Positions 42,579 through 53,315 are shown, numbered from the stretch's first letter. The stretch: DNA of 64,000 bases from Pseudoalteromonas sp. 0303 (GCF_013349995.1 NZ_JABVXF010000016.1:1-64000), one strand, 5' to 3'. Made by a program: numbers and translations. The notes: generated from the letters alone by a model not told the origin.

Positions 42579-44480
42579 ATGATGGAGCTGAAATCATTAG
42601 AGTGCTTTGGTATTAAACATGCTTGGCAGGTGCCATTAATTTGCCCAGTTGAAATTGAAGATTACACAAACATTGTCACTGAATTTTCTAAGGCATATCA
42701 ATTAAGCGGCCATAAAATAGTAATAGCTGGAAAATTAGTATCAGCACCATCTTTCAATTGGGTTAGAGGGAAAGGGGTTTTAACAATTGAGCTGTTTGAC
42801 GATTTAGGTTACTTACTTTCAATAAAACTTTTCGGTGATACAAAGCTTATTGAAGAAAGTCTGGCTGAAGTTGGTTCAACCTATTACTTTAAAGGAGTTT
42901 CATTTGCTAATGGGGCTTACCTAAACTTACGCGCAGCAAAATTGATATCCAGTGCTGACATTGGGAAATTCGTACCAATTTACAAATCTAAGCGCGGTTA
43001 CCTGTCTAAAGAGCAGGTAAGAGAGGTTATTAGAAAACAGTTACCCAGCACACTTAATCAAGCAGAAAAACATCTAAGGGAAGTTATAAAATGGGTACCA
43101 AACATTAGACAAGTTTTAAAGACTAAGAAAATGACTTTAAAAGATGTTCTAACCGAATTGCACAATCCTAGTTCGGTAGAGTCATGGGAAGAAGCTAGGG
43201 GTGTCATAAAAAGAATTGCCGCCTTATATTGTATCCGTGAAATGAATGCCTTAAATCCAAGAGAGCCAAATAAACTTGTAAATTCTTTACACGGTCTACC
43301 TATCAACGTGCTAAAGGAGAAAATTCCTTTTGAATTAACTACAGAACAAACACAAATTGTTGAATCAATAACAAATAAATTTAAGGAAGGTACCAAAGTC
43401 GATGGGGCTCTAATTGGTGATGTAGGAACTGGAAAAACAGTTGTCTACGGAATTTGCGCTGCTTCAGTGGTCTCCGCTGGTGGGCGAGCAGCGATTATGT
43501 TACCTAGCCAAACCCTTGCAGAGCAAATTCATGAAGAGTTAAATTCATATTTTGGTTCGTTAAAGCCAGTCTTAGTTACATTAGAAACAGAGCAAACAAA
43601 CTTAGAGGAAACGAATTTTCTAATCGGTACAAGCGCTCTGCTACATCGAAGGGTTGGTGTACTGAATTTAGTTGTGGTTGATGAACAGCATCGGTTTGGA
43701 CTTGAGCAAAGAGAATTACTACTTTCTGAAAATACACACTTTTTGGAAGCAACAGCTACTCCAATACCTAGAACCCAGGCTTTGATTTCGTATGGTAATT
43801 CAAAGCACATATTCAGACTTACCAAATGTCATGCTAAGAAAGAGATAACCACTAAGTTAAGACTTAAAAGTGAAAGCCATGCACTAATGAAAGAGTGCCT
43901 TAATCAAGTTGAGCTTGGTAACAAAGTACTCGTTGTATGTCCCACAAAGGATAATTCTGAGAATTTCGCATCTGTAGAAGAGGTATTCACGAAGTGGAAC
44001 AAGTTTGCCCGAAATAAAGTTAGGTATATTCATTCGGGTTGCAGTCCAGACCACAACAGAAAATCAATTGCAGATATTAAGTCGGGCAAGGCTAGCATAC
44101 TAATCTCTACAACAATGGTTGAAATTGGCTTGACTATCCCTAGGTTAACAAAAACGATCATCTACCATGCTGAAAGGTTCGGAACAATAACGTGCCATCA
44201 AATACGGGGACGTTTAGTGCGTCATGGTGGAAAAGGACAGCTAGATTTATATTGCCCAACTGAGATTGGTGAAAAATCATTACAACGCTTACTTCTCTTA
44301 ACTAAGTTCGACGATGGTTATGAATTGGCCGAACAAGATATGATCTTAAGAGGATTTGGCGATATTGTTAAAGCAAGCGACTTATCTCAAAGCGGCTCTA
44401 CTAAATCCATATTAATTGGGGAAAAAGTTGAAGTTTCTGATGTGGAAGAAATTCTATCGACACTAGAAACTACAAATTAA
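42579..44480 (+). CDS. RecG-like ATP-dependent DNA helicase
   Basis: A 633-residue superfamily 2 helicase, slightly shorter than chromosomal RecG (about 690). An OB-fold wedge region lies near 45-130. Helicase motifs: Walker A GDVGTGKT (about 281-288), DEQH (about 367-370), ATATPIPRT, motif V in STTMVEIGLTIP, and motif VI HQIRGRLVRHG. RecG remodels stalled forks and R-loops. A plasmid-specific copy beside the origin may help restart or control initiation. GGGGA precedes the paired ATG codons at its start. Confidence 0.88.
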   Translation: MMELKSLECFGIKHAWQVPLICPVEIEDYTNIVTEFSKAYQLSGHKIVIAGKLVSAPSFNWVRGKGVLTIELFDDLGYLLSIKLFGDTKLIEESLAEVGSTYYFKGVSFANGAYLNLRAAKLISSADIGKFVPIYKSKRGYLSKEQVREVIRKQLPSTLNQAEKHLREVIKWVPNIRQVLKTKKMTLKDVLTELHNPSSVESWEEARGVIKRIAALYCIREMNALNPREPNKLVNSLHGLPINVLKEKIPFELTTEQTQIVESITNKFKEGTKVDGALIGDVGTGKTVVYGICAASVVSAGGRAAIMLPSQTLAEQIHEELNSYFGSLKPVLVTLETEQTNLEETNFLIGTSALLHRRVGVLNLVVVDEQHRFGLEQRELLLSENTHFLEATATPIPRTQALISYGNSKHIFRLTKCHAKKEITTKLRLKSESHALMKECLNQVELGNKVLVVCPTKDNSENFASVEEVFTKWNKFARNKVRYIHSGCSPDHNRKSIADIKSGKASILISTTMVEIGLTIPRLTKTIIYHAERFGTITCHQIRGRLVRHGGKGQLDLYCPTEIGEKSLQRLLLLTKFDDGYELAEQDMILRGFGDIVKASDLSQSGSTKSILIGEKVEVSDVEEILSTLETTN

Positions 44481-44739
44481 CTCTTAACATTCAATTTCAT
44501 TGTTTTGCTCTCTTTGTGAAGCATAAATATCTCACTTTATCGCAAAAAAAAACTAAAAATAGTAAATAAAACTCGCGGAGCACGATAAATACATACTGAT
44601 ATATTACTAACAAATCTCGATCTTATCTTTAAACGGTTAGCAGAGGACAAATTTTCTTTGCTGGTATTCATAGGTTGGATACAGAAATAACTGTAGAAGC
44701 TAATTAAGTTGTCTAAAAATTTCAAACCTGGAGTTTGTT

Positions 44740-45261
44740 GTGGGATTAAATTCAGAACGTAAGCTGATCACATTACTCACTTTACTATTAGTTACGCTTT
44801 TAGTTGCGGGTATTTTAGTGTGGGTGTCTAACTACCGAGGCTCTATACCGGATATTGAAATGAGCTTAACCCCGGTTGAGAAAGAGAAGCTTAGTGAAAT
44901 TGGTTCAGTGAAATTAAAAAGGGCAGGATTTTTTGATATTGATTGTAAAAGCTATACTGCTCATGAGTTTAGTTATTCTATTACATCAAGTAATAGCAGC
45001 AGATCAGATGACTATGCAAAGTGGTCATGCGGCCCAACCCTGAGATATGTTGATTGCCCTGAAATAAAAGTAAGCATCCAAGGTGAGCAAGCTCTAATTG
45101 AATCGGGATTAACACAAAAAAGCGAATATGGTTTAGAGCAAGTGAAAATGTGTGCATCGCTTGCTATTAAAAATGCGCCAACAGAATTACGAGCCACGAA
45201 TTCAAAGGTAACAAAATCTAATAGTGAAGCAGAAAACCTGCGCTCTTATCAATTAGATTGA
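44740..45261 (+). CDS. Hypothetical protein with one membrane helix
   Basis: A 173-residue protein from a GTG start (CTGGAG 6-7 bases upstream). One N-terminal helix (about 8-30) is followed by a periplasmic-type region with four cysteines (near 68, 98, 107 and 133), probably disulfide bonded. Family not recognised. It starts a run of small membrane genes up to 46990. Confidence 0.6.
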   Translation: MGLNSERKLITLLTLLLVTLLVAGILVWVSNYRGSIPDIEMSLTPVEKEKLSEIGSVKLKRAGFFDIDCKSYTAHEFSYSITSSNSSRSDDYAKWSCGPTLRYVDCPEIKVSIQGEQALIESGLTQKSEYGLEQVKMCASLAIKNAPTELRATNSKVTKSNSEAENLRSYQLD

Positions 45262-45309
45262 GGTTAAGTCGGTTTAATCAAGACAATATTAAATCAGTAA
45301 GGTGATTGT

Positions 45310-45771
45310 ATGAGTAATGTGAAATCAGAAGAATTAAAGCGATGTAAATATATAACGACCAGTCTTGTTACAGCAGCAGCCTTGACAGTGTTCTTAGTTT
45401 TTATATTGTACGTTCATTCGCTCATTGTTGAGAACTTAGGCAGCATCGATGCTTTTTTCACACTCGACATCGAATTCCTAAATATATTTTTAGTGATTGT
45501 GTATTCAAACATCTTCGTGTTAACAAGCTCGTCAATAATATTAATAAGCGCTAGAAGCGAGCTCAATACTATAACCTGGTACATCGTACTCGCTATCAGC
45601 ATCCTAACGTACATTATTTTAATGGCCATATATTGCAATAGCTATTGGGGTGTAAAAAACATTACAACCTTCCAAAGCAATCTAGCCACCTTTATTTGGC
45701 TACCTGTTTGGTGTTTTGTGATTTTAGTTTTTGCCATTTTGAGTGAAATTCATCGCGAATCTAAAAAATAG
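45310..45771 (+). CDS. Four-helix membrane protein
   Basis: A 153-residue protein with four hydrophobic helices (about 14-36, 53-75, 88-108, 122-145). AAGGTG lies ahead of the ATG. Family not recognised. It follows the gene at 44740 after 48 bases. Confidence 0.6.
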   Translation: MSNVKSEELKRCKYITTSLVTAAALTVFLVFILYVHSLIVENLGSIDAFFTLDIEFLNIFLVIVYSNIFVLTSSSIILISARSELNTITWYIVLAISILTYIILMAIYCNSYWGVKNITTFQSNLATFIWLPVWCFVILVFAILSEIHRESKK

Positions 45772-45911
45772 ATCGTTAACAAAAAAGAATAAAAATAAGC
45801 TTGTACTGGCTTTGTGTAACGAGCGATTTCAATCGTTTAACAAAGAGATTTCATTACTAGCGCCGTCTAGTGCTTTATAAGTAATTTGGTTTTTTAAATA
45901 TTGAGGTAGGT

Positions 45912-46187
45912 ATGATTGCAGAAAAAATTAAGCAATATTGTGATGAAAGCCCATTTAGTAAATTTTCACTTAAGCTTATTGCTTTGCTAGAGGGTTCAAA
46001 GCCTAATTTAACAATCGACAATGTGATTTCGATACTAGATAACCGCCAAGAGTTTGAAAGCTTTGTTATCGGTTTAGAGCCATCTAAAAACAAAGCCGAG
46101 TTGGAGAAAGTGTTAGAGTATAGCGAAGATTTTTTATCCCAATTAGTTTCACAAGTTTTGACTTTGTTGATTAAGGCAAAAAATTAA
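45912..46187 (+). CDS. Small helical hypothetical protein
   Basis: A 91-residue soluble protein with GAGGTAGG ahead of the ATG and three predicted helices. Not recognised. Confidence 0.5.
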   Translation: MIAEKIKQYCDESPFSKFSLKLIALLEGSKPNLTIDNVISILDNRQEFESFVIGLEPSKNKAELEKVLEYSEDFLSQLVSQVLTLLIKAKN

Positions 46188-46360
46188 TATTGTCATAGAG
46201 TAGGCCATTTCCTTTTCGTAACCATCTGATATATAAGTTATAAAGTATTTATTAAGATGAGCTTTATTTATTCAAACTAAAAATACATATGCTATAAAAG
46301 TACAGTACCTAATTCATCAACTACACTTACCCTTTATAAACTAGTCAGAAAGGCGTATGA

Positions 46361-46990
46361 ATGGTTAATCAATTAGCTTACGTGATAAGCGCACCTGTTT
46401 TGCTAGCCTTTAGTGTTCAGTTTTATAAATCAATCATATTCAATAAAAACCTTTCGGCTATTTGCTTCTTTTTTGCCATAGCTATTTCATGCGTGACTAA
46501 GGTAGGGTTATTCTTTTTATACAATAGTGGAGATGTATGGAACACACTTTTGTACTTCACATCTCTTAACTTTCTAGAAAAGTTTTTTATGCTGTTCGGC
46601 CTTTTCTACTTACTTAAATTGAAAGTTAGTTTCAAAATAACTTTTTGTGTTTTTTCTATAATTTACTCTTGGTTGTTAATTGGCTGGTGGCTCGGGATTT
46701 CCACTTGGAACTTCAGAGGGCTACTGGCAATGTTTAATGCTTCATTTTACATTTTCTTGGTAATCTTCTTAGTTAAGTTTAAACATCTTCTTCCACAGAA
46801 GATCATTAAACCAGCTATGTTTACTTTATCAATTTACACTGTGTTTTGGTTAAGCTTGTATCCAGTCATGGCAAAATTTCCCATATGGAAGACTGTTGCA
46901 ATCTATTCAGAAACAACTTTATGCATATCGATGTATGCTATTTTCTTTGTTGCTTTTAATGACAAAGTTAAATGTGATAGTGCGGTTTGA
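46361..46990 (+). CDS. Polytopic membrane protein
   Basis: A 209-residue protein with about seven hydrophobic helices and almost no soluble loops. AAAGG lies upstream. No transporter signature was recognised. It ends 142 bases before the giant surface protein gene. Confidence 0.6.
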   Translation: MVNQLAYVISAPVLLAFSVQFYKSIIFNKNLSAICFFFAIAISCVTKVGLFFLYNSGDVWNTLLYFTSLNFLEKFFMLFGLFYLLKLKVSFKITFCVFSIIYSWLLIGWWLGISTWNFRGLLAMFNASFYIFLVIFLVKFKHLLPQKIIKPAMFTLSIYTVFWLSLYPVMAKFPIWKTVAIYSETTLCISMYAIFFVAFNDKVKCDSAV

Positions 46991-47132
46991 CTAGGGTTGG
47001 TTGGAAATTTCTTTAATCATTCCCTTCCAAAATTAATAAAACGAATTTTTCTTCTATTTCAATTTTTTTTCAGGCTTTATTGATTGGCTAAGTTGGTAAG
47101 TTAACTCTGAGTAATTCCAACAAGGTCTAATA

Positions 47133-50100
47133 ATGAGTTATTTAAAGGCAGCGGCTTTAACTACTTTGATGTTTTCATTTAGCGCTATTGCTATCACAAC
47201 TATCAAAGGAACGATGAATGTCTACAAACCAGAATTTGTCATCGAGAACAAATCAGGCACACTTATTTCAAACGTAAGAAACTTCAAGCTTGAGGCTCGC
47301 CAAACTGTTATAGACGATTACTGTACTGTCACTACAGATAACAATTTAGCATTACAAGGGGGAACCTTAAGCGCTGGATATTGTTTATTTGAATGGAATA
47401 ACACAGCCGGTTATTCAATTGATGGATTTAAAGTTGAAGGCGTTGCCTCCAATTCAGGTCCGAATAGTATTGGCTACTCAATTTATTATTATTCAGGGTC
47501 AGCAAAAGCTAAAAAGTTAGTTGATACAAAAAACTTTATCTTCAATTTTGCAGCTCCAGTTAAGCCCACTGTCCAAAGATACTCAGTTAAGCTTGGAAAC
47601 TCATGGAAAAGCGTAGGTAGCCATACCAATTACAACCCCGCAAACAAGTTTTCTGCAGTTAGAGTTAATGTTGACGCAAGGGATTACAGTCAGAAGGTAT
47701 CTATACCATCGCTTGGTAGCTGTACAGTAGTAAGTGGCGCTACTTCATGCGATATTTCATTTTCAGAAATAAAGCTTGGTGATGCTATTTCAAATAAAGT
47801 GGGCTCTTTAAGCTATCAAGTGTCAGTTGATTCGAGTAATAGTTATTGGGGAGTTAGTAACACCAAACATGCTTTAACTGTTCCTTGGAATTACCAACCA
47901 ACAAAAATTGACCTTTTTGAGGTTAATTCAATGCCTGCTAGTTATGCGACTACAAAGACAATAAACGTTAATAGCAAATCAATTCAAGTTTCGAATAACA
48001 CAGCTAAACTCGTTTTAAATAAGCCTTCAAGCGAGATTGTTGGCGATTGGTGGGCCCCATCTGAGTTAAATGTAAAATTCAGCCGAAATAGTCAGCCAAG
48101 CATTTCAAGTGGCATCACCTATAGCGGGAATGTTCTATATACAAAAGATGGCTCACTAGTTACAGCAAATAAGACTATTACGAGCACTAAGAGAGAAAGT
48201 GTAAATGGTGCATATGTTTACACGTTCGATATGACGCAAATTGAAGATGGTTATTATGGTGCTTCTGTGGCTTTCACAAATTCAAGTGGCATCCCTTCTA
48301 ACCAAAATTTTAATGGGTTAAGAATTAACAAAACTGCCCCAAAAATTGATATTTTCAAATCAGGTGTTAAGCAAAATAACAGCAGTAACTTTGCATACAA
48401 TCAAGAGCTGGTAATTTCAACTTTCAATTCATTTACAGATGACGTTGACCTGATATCGATTCAAATTAATTCTTCTAACGTTGCTTTTAACAAGCCTAAA
48501 ATTGGTGTGGCCACAATACCTGACACTGTTATTTTCAAAAATGGCTTAAATACAATAAAAGTTACGGTCAAGGATACTCTGGGACATTTATATTCCAGAA
48601 CAATCACACTAAATAAAGTTCAAGATGAAATCGAGTTTAAGATTAACAATTTAGGTGGTCGATTAGTATCTCACGTAAAAGAGTCTAGTTTTGAAGCAGT
48701 CCAAACTAAGTTTTCAGATTTCTGTGACATTGTGACTAATGAAGCGGTTGCAATTGGTACCAACAATAATGTATCTGGAAAGTGTTATTTTGAATGGGTT
48801 GGTATGGATGAGCTTGATAGAGATAACTTTTCTCTGAAAGGTCGATTGAGAATGAGCGGAGTTGTGCCTGTTGGGTATAAAGTGTTTGCCTATTTTGGCG
48901 CGGAGAAAGAGAAAACACTAATCAAGTCTGGAACTACATCTTTTAACGTCGAGGCCCCAATTGCGCCTGAACTAACAAAATATTCTATTTATGTAGGGAA
49001 TAAATGGATCGACAATAATAGCGATGTCAATCACGATCCAAACGCTCAGGTTAAAGCCATTTCAATCACTACTAAGCCAGTTAATTATTCACAACAGGTG
49101 ATTGTCGATAATTTGGGGAGTTGTTTAATAAATGCTGAAAGTACATCCTGCACAATAAATATCACTCCTTATTTCCTTGGAAATAAAAATTACATTGGCT
49201 ATGAGGATGGCATTGTTTCTCACCAGTTTAAGGTAAATTCAATTAATAAGTACTTTACTGATAAAGAAATAAACTCACAGGCCATTGTAAGTTGGGAATA
49301 TGCATACTCTCGGGTAGAGCAAGTAAAAGTTAATGCAAGGGCTAGTGGTTTGCCATTGAGCTTTGGCTTGTTAGGCGCTTCTATAGATGTTGAGAACGAA
49401 ACAGCGAGAGTTGTATTTGATAAACCCTCTCCAGCTATATCAGGTACATGGTGGCTTCCTAAATCGATTGAACTTGAGTTTAAAGTTAGTGGTTCGCACG
49501 AAGTCCTTAAGGAACTTGAATTTGACGGTACTACTCTTTTTAAAAACGATAATATTACTGAAGGTGAAACTGTAATAGTAAAAAATCTAACCGGGCCTGA
49601 AGTTATTAATAACAAGTTTATTTATACAGCTGATGTGCAGAGTGTACCAGATGGACACTACGATATTACGGTTACTTCAAAGTACTTATATTCAAAATCA
49701 GATAAAAAAGAATTTAAAAACGCTGCATTCTTATCTCGTAAGCAGCCATCAATTTCTATTTTCAGAAACAGCCAAAGTATGGATGAAGATGATGAGTTCT
49801 ACTTTGATAGTGAACTGTTAGTAGCAGGGTTTAATGGCTACGTAAATGGTGTCACTATTGAGAGTGTACAATCAAACGGCGTGCCATTAAGTTTAAATTC
49901 TGTTGGTGACGGTATTGTCACTATTAATGGCTTAACTCAGCAGTTATCACCAAAAGATAATGCAGAAATTAGTGTTGTAGTAAAAAACTCTTCAGGTGAT
50001 AAATTCAATTATGATCTAAATGTTGTCTTTGCTCCTATGTCGTTTGATATAAAGCATCGTGAAAACGACTATCTACCGTTCAGACTAATTGAATTGGTTT

Positions 50101-52724
50101 ATTTAGATTCTGAACAAGTGAGCGGCGAAGAGTGCCGGTTCTATAGTGAAAGAGACCTCGCGGTTAAATATGCGCGCAAAGGTGTTAAAAGTTGCATATT
50201 CAATTGGGTTAATTTACCAGAAGGCTTTGAAATATCATTGCGAGGTAGAACACCATCGGCTGTTGGTTATTTAGACAAAGCGCTTGTAGAAATTGAAAGC
50301 GATATCGAAATAATTAATGAGTTTGGTGAAACGCTGATCATACCTAATGAAAAAACACAGATTTCTTCTCAGGAACCAACAGGGATTTCAGTTGAAGCTA
50401 GCTCAAGGCGAGAACTTATAAACGGTTTTTATCCAGTTGAATACTCGGGTGGTGAAATTGTCAGAATGGGTACTGTATCGAGCCCTGGTTCATTAGATAT
50501 GACATTCGACACCAAAGGGGTTAGCCAAACATTTCCGAAAAACCCTTCTACAAGAACAGGTGAAATATTTAGAACATCTGGTAGGTTCGATATGCCTTTT
50601 GAAGTTGAACGCAATCTATGGGAAGTATTCCCTATCGATTACAACGTTAAGTACCATAGAATGCCAGAAATAAATGCATCCCAAAGCATTAAAGCTTTAG
50701 TCGTTCCTGATAGCACACTTGGCGTTAATCTAGATTTTCAAGATGATCAGATCCTATCTACCGATGAAGTAACAGCTAAAATCAACCTTGGGAATTACAA
50801 TCGAATCGATGGATGGGTTTATGACAAAAGCTCAATGGGTGAATGGGAAGTTTACATAGGTAAGTATGACAGAAGAAATATACCTGAACCATTAACAGAA
50901 ACTGTCACAATTGATGCGAAAGGAGAAGCCTTCATAAAAATGCCAATGGAAGTTATTGGCGAAGAAAGTGGAATTTATGTTGCAGTAGCAAAAGCAAAAA
51001 CACCTATACCTGATTATGAGTACTATATTCAGTCTGCTCGTGCATACTTTATTGTGTACAAAGGCACTAAAATTGAAGGGGAGCTAAAGGATGGCTTAAT
51101 TAAGGGCCGGATACCATTGAGAGCTTCAGCAATTTACTCACCTGAAGACCGAGCAGATGTTGGATCACTTGGCCGAGTTGTGTGGGAAGTTTCAAGTAAC
51201 GGTTCAGATTGGAGGGAGTCTACAGAACATAAAGATACTTTACGTTGGCGTAAGCGATATGAAAACGAAGAAATTGAATACTTGAGAGTTAAAGTTGAAA
51301 ATAAGTTTACAGGCGAATGGTCAACTAGCGGTACTCTAAAAGTTGTTGCTTATGAAAAACCTGAACTATTAATTCAACAAACTAATGAAGTTCTATTTAA
51401 TGAAGCTGCAAAGTTCGTTTTGTATGACGGAGATAACCTCGTTCAAAATGGGGATGGTGTTATCGAGTGGTCAACTGATAATCGTAAGTCTTGGTTCTCA
51501 GGTCCAGCAGAAATCTCATTCTATAAAGATGACTTTACAGGAAGAGATATCAATGCCCGAATGAAATATAACGGGATAGCAAGTGACAGTAGTTTGGGTG
51601 ATGAAGCTTTTGTCGAAGCTAGGGCGCGATACTACTTCTTAAGAGCGCCACGATTCTATTTTGATTTAGATGTCCCTGATCTAGTCGAAGTCGGCTCTAC
51701 ACACCATATTAAAGGAAGCTCTTTCACAAGAACTGAGTCTATTAATGGTAGGACTCAAAACCAATGGGTGTTACCGGATGGGAAAGTAATAAATGATAGT
51801 GAATTTGACCTGACATTTAGTGAAAATCTTCTTGAAGGAAGAAACTTTATTCTGACCTACCAAGCTTGGGTAGAGGGGTCAAAGCAAGAGACAATCAACG
51901 AGACTAGAGTTCGTGTGAAAAGCTGGACATACGAGTTTCCTGAAATTGAACTAAACATGCCAGCTACAGTAAATTATATGCCTTCTAAACATATTGCATG
52001 GGTAGGCTTAGAGCGTCATTTTGCTCCTGGCGTCGAGTATACATATGAGCTACTAAAAACACCCGGAGTTAAAGTGTTAAATCAAGATGACGGCAAGTTT
52101 ACTCTGCAGTTTTCCCAAGAAGGAATGAAAAATCTCACATTTAGGGTTACTAACAGCAGGGGACAAAGCAAAGAAGTAAGCCAAATTGTAGAAGTTTTAC
52201 CTCCAACACCATTAGAAATTGAGATTGTGCGTACATTCAGTAATGAATACCTGAGATATCCATTAGATGTATCACTTAGATCTCGTGTATGGCTTTCACA
52301 TCCAGATGATAGAGTTTCAGTGTATAAATGGTACTTGGATGGCGCGCTTGTCATGGAAAGCAAGCGTTATAGAGAAAGTATTGGAGATTTATCAGTTGGC
52401 AATCATACTATCCGCGTCGATGTTGAAACTGAGTTTGGTCAGACTGGTTCGCAGTCATTTGAAGTGAACGTGATACCAAATCAGAAACCAACCGGTAGTA
52501 TTAATATGCATGAAACTGATCAAGTGTTTGAATTACATCTCAACTGTAATGACTCGGATGGTCGAATTGCTGCGACTACATGGCAGTTAAATGGTGAGTT
52601 ACTAACGCATTCTCATAATATTATCCAATTCAGCAAGGATAAGCTAAAAGGTACAAATTATGTTGTAGGTAGATGTTATGACGATAGTTTTGAATACATA
52701 GATATCACTCAGACAATTCATTAA
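47133..52724 (+). CDS. 1863-residue secreted Ig-like repeat protein
   Basis: A giant protein with an N-terminal signal peptide (about 1-20, LMFSFSAIAI). Residues about 30-410 and 510-925 are a clear tandem duplication: FEWNNTAGYS/FEWVGMDELD, KPTVQRYSVKLGNSW/APELTKYSIYVGNKW, NYSQ/DYSQ blocks and GDWWAPSEL/GTWWLPKSI recur in the same order. A partial third copy of the opening module begins near 970. Residues about 1400-1863 look like Ig-like or PKD beta-sandwich domains with regular Gly-Asp spacing. Paired cysteines in each opening module suggest disulfides. Comparable large Ig-like proteins (DUF4165 or Big type) are encoded on IncHI and IncA/C plasmids. It probably acts at the cell surface in contact between cells; that is inference. 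Confidence 0.75.
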   Translation: MSYLKAAALTTLMFSFSAIAITTIKGTMNVYKPEFVIENKSGTLISNVRNFKLEARQTVIDDYCTVTTDNNLALQGGTLSAGYCLFEWNNTAGYSIDGFKVEGVASNSGPNSIGYSIYYYSGSAKAKKLVDTKNFIFNFAAPVKPTVQRYSVKLGNSWKSVGSHTNYNPANKFSAVRVNVDARDYSQKVSIPSLGSCTVVSGATSCDISFSEIKLGDAISNKVGSLSYQVSVDSSNSYWGVSNTKHALTVPWNYQPTKIDLFEVNSMPASYATTKTINVNSKSIQVSNNTAKLVLNKPSSEIVGDWWAPSELNVKFSRNSQPSISSGITYSGNVLYTKDGSLVTANKTITSTKRESVNGAYVYTFDMTQIEDGYYGASVAFTNSSGIPSNQNFNGLRINKTAPKIDIFKSGVKQNNSSNFAYNQELVISTFNSFTDDVDLISIQINSSNVAFNKPKIGVATIPDTVIFKNGLNTIKVTVKDTLGHLYSRTITLNKVQDEIEFKINNLGGRLVSHVKESSFEAVQTKFSDFCDIVTNEAVAIGTNNNVSGKCYFEWVGMDELDRDNFSLKGRLRMSGVVPVGYKVFAYFGAEKEKTLIKSGTTSFNVEAPIAPELTKYSIYVGNKWIDNNSDVNHDPNAQVKAISITTKPVNYSQQVIVDNLGSCLINAESTSCTINITPYFLGNKNYIGYEDGIVSHQFKVNSINKYFTDKEINSQAIVSWEYAYSRVEQVKVNARASGLPLSFGLLGASIDVENETARVVFDKPSPAISGTWWLPKSIELEFKVSGSHEVLKELEFDGTTLFKNDNITEGETVIVKNLTGPEVINNKFIYTADVQSVPDGHYDITVTSKYLYSKSDKKEFKNAAFLSRKQPSISIFRNSQSMDEDDEFYFDSELLVAGFNGYVNGVTIESVQSNGVPLSLNSVGDGIVTINGLTQQLSPKDNAEISVVVKNSSGDKFNYDLNVVFAPMSFDIKHRENDYLPFRLIELVYLDSEQVSGEECRFYSERDLAVKYARKGVKSCIFNWVNLPEGFEISLRGRTPSAVGYLDKALVEIESDIEIINEFGETLIIPNEKTQISSQEPTGISVEASSRRELINGFYPVEYSGGEIVRMGTVSSPGSLDMTFDTKGVSQTFPKNPSTRTGEIFRTSGRFDMPFEVERNLWEVFPIDYNVKYHRMPEINASQSIKALVVPDSTLGVNLDFQDDQILSTDEVTAKINLGNYNRIDGWVYDKSSMGEWEVYIGKYDRRNIPEPLTETVTIDAKGEAFIKMPMEVIGEESGIYVAVAKAKTPIPDYEYYIQSARAYFIVYKGTKIEGELKDGLIKGRIPLRASAIYSPEDRADVGSLGRVVWEVSSNGSDWRESTEHKDTLRWRKRYENEEIEYLRVKVENKFTGEWSTSGTLKVVAYEKPELLIQQTNEVLFNEAAKFVLYDGDNLVQNGDGVIEWSTDNRKSWFSGPAEISFYKDDFTGRDINARMKYNGIASDSSLGDEAFVEARARYYFLRAPRFYFDLDVPDLVEVGSTHHIKGSSFTRTESINGRTQNQWVLPDGKVINDSEFDLTFSENLLEGRNFILTYQAWVEGSKQETINETRVRVKSWTYEFPEIELNMPATVNYMPSKHIAWVGLERHFAPGVEYTYELLKTPGVKVLNQDDGKFTLQFSQEGMKNLTFRVTNSRGQSKEVSQIVEVLPPTPLEIEIVRTFSNEYLRYPLDVSLRSRVWLSHPDDRVSVYKWYLDGALVMESKRYRESIGDLSVGNHTIRVDVETEFGQTGSQSFEVNVIPNQKPTGSINMHETDQVFELHLNCNDSDGRIAATTWQLNGELLTHSHNIIQFSKDKLKGTNYVVGRCYDDSFEYIDITQTIH

Positions 52725-52733
52725 ATGGTATGT

Positions 52734-52764
52734 GAATATGGCAGCTATTTTGACTGCCATATTC
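52734..52764 (+). terminator. Hairpin after the giant surface protein gene
   Basis: GAATATGGCAG (52734-52744) and CTGCCATATTC (52754-52764) with a 9-base loop. An A-rich rather than T-rich tract follows, so it also suits the other strand. Confidence 0.7.
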
Positions 52765-53119
52765 ATAAAAAATGAACAACCTTTGATTGGGCTCAAATGT
52801 TGCTGAAAGGTTGAAAATTATTGAAGAATACCTTTGCCTTTTCTGGCAATGCTGATCTGTAGTTCAGTTTTGTGCATTACAATGCCTTCCTATTTCAAAA
52901 GTTTTCGAATTCAATATAAGAGCAGTTGTTTTGCATAGCTCTTTGATAGCCTCAGTGTGCAGCTTCTACTATTCCAATATCACCCCAGTTAGTAAGGGGT
53001 TCTCATTTTAAAGCCCAAAAATTCAGCTATGTTGGAATTTGGTGTAACCCTTCCCCTTTACAATGCTAACTAATTAAGTATATTTAACCAATAAATTAAG
53101 GTTATTGAGAGTATTTTAA
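52765..53119. other. Gap ahead of the repressor gene, with its promoter
   Basis: No gene is supported. A CCCC/GGGG stem (about 52983-53000) lies within a larger pair ATTCCAAT (52971-52978) and GTTGGAAT (53031-53038). A promoter fits at TTTACA (53057-53062), 16 bases, TATATT (53079-53084), the latter inside an operator-like copy at 53073-53088. Confidence 0.5.
53073..53088. promoter_or_regulatory. Operator copy over the repressor's own promoter
   Basis: ATTAAGTATATTTAAC matches the perfect operator at 53329-53346 in 14 of 16 positions and covers the -10 element TATATT. This would give autorepression of the HTH gene at 53120. Confidence 0.6.
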
Positions 53120-53305
53120 TTGAATAGAACCGAATTTAAGGCAGAGTATGAAAAGCGTGGATGGACACCTTTGTTGCTGGCTAAGCGATGGGGCTGTAGT
53201 AAAACACGTATTCATCAGATGGCCGCAGAGGTGGAGCAAGGCCACAAAAAAGCGCAGGCCTATATCGACATGCTACACGGTTTACCCCATGTAATAAATA
53301 GTTAA
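53120..53305 (+). CDS. HTH repressor of the TTGGAA operon (proposed)
   Basis: A 61-residue protein from a TTG start. WTPLLLAKRWGCSKTRIHQM (15-34) is a helix-turn-helix, so the protein is little more than a DNA-binding unit. It is flanked by three copies of an AT-rich palindrome: one over its own promoter (53073-53088), one at its stop (53301-53315) and a perfect one between the -35 and -10 elements of the following operon (53329-53346). The layout fits an autoregulated repressor of the ten-gene operon that follows. Confidence 0.75.
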   Translation: MNRTEFKAEYEKRGWTPLLLAKRWGCSKTRIHQMAAEVEQGHKKAQAYIDMLHGLPHVINS

Positions 53306-53315
53306 ATATATTTAA
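53301..53315. promoter_or_regulatory. Operator copy at the end of the repressor gene
   Basis: GTTAAATATATTTAA, matching the perfect copy at 53329-53346. Centres are 28-29 bp apart, close to three helical turns, which would allow cooperative binding. Confidence 0.75.
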
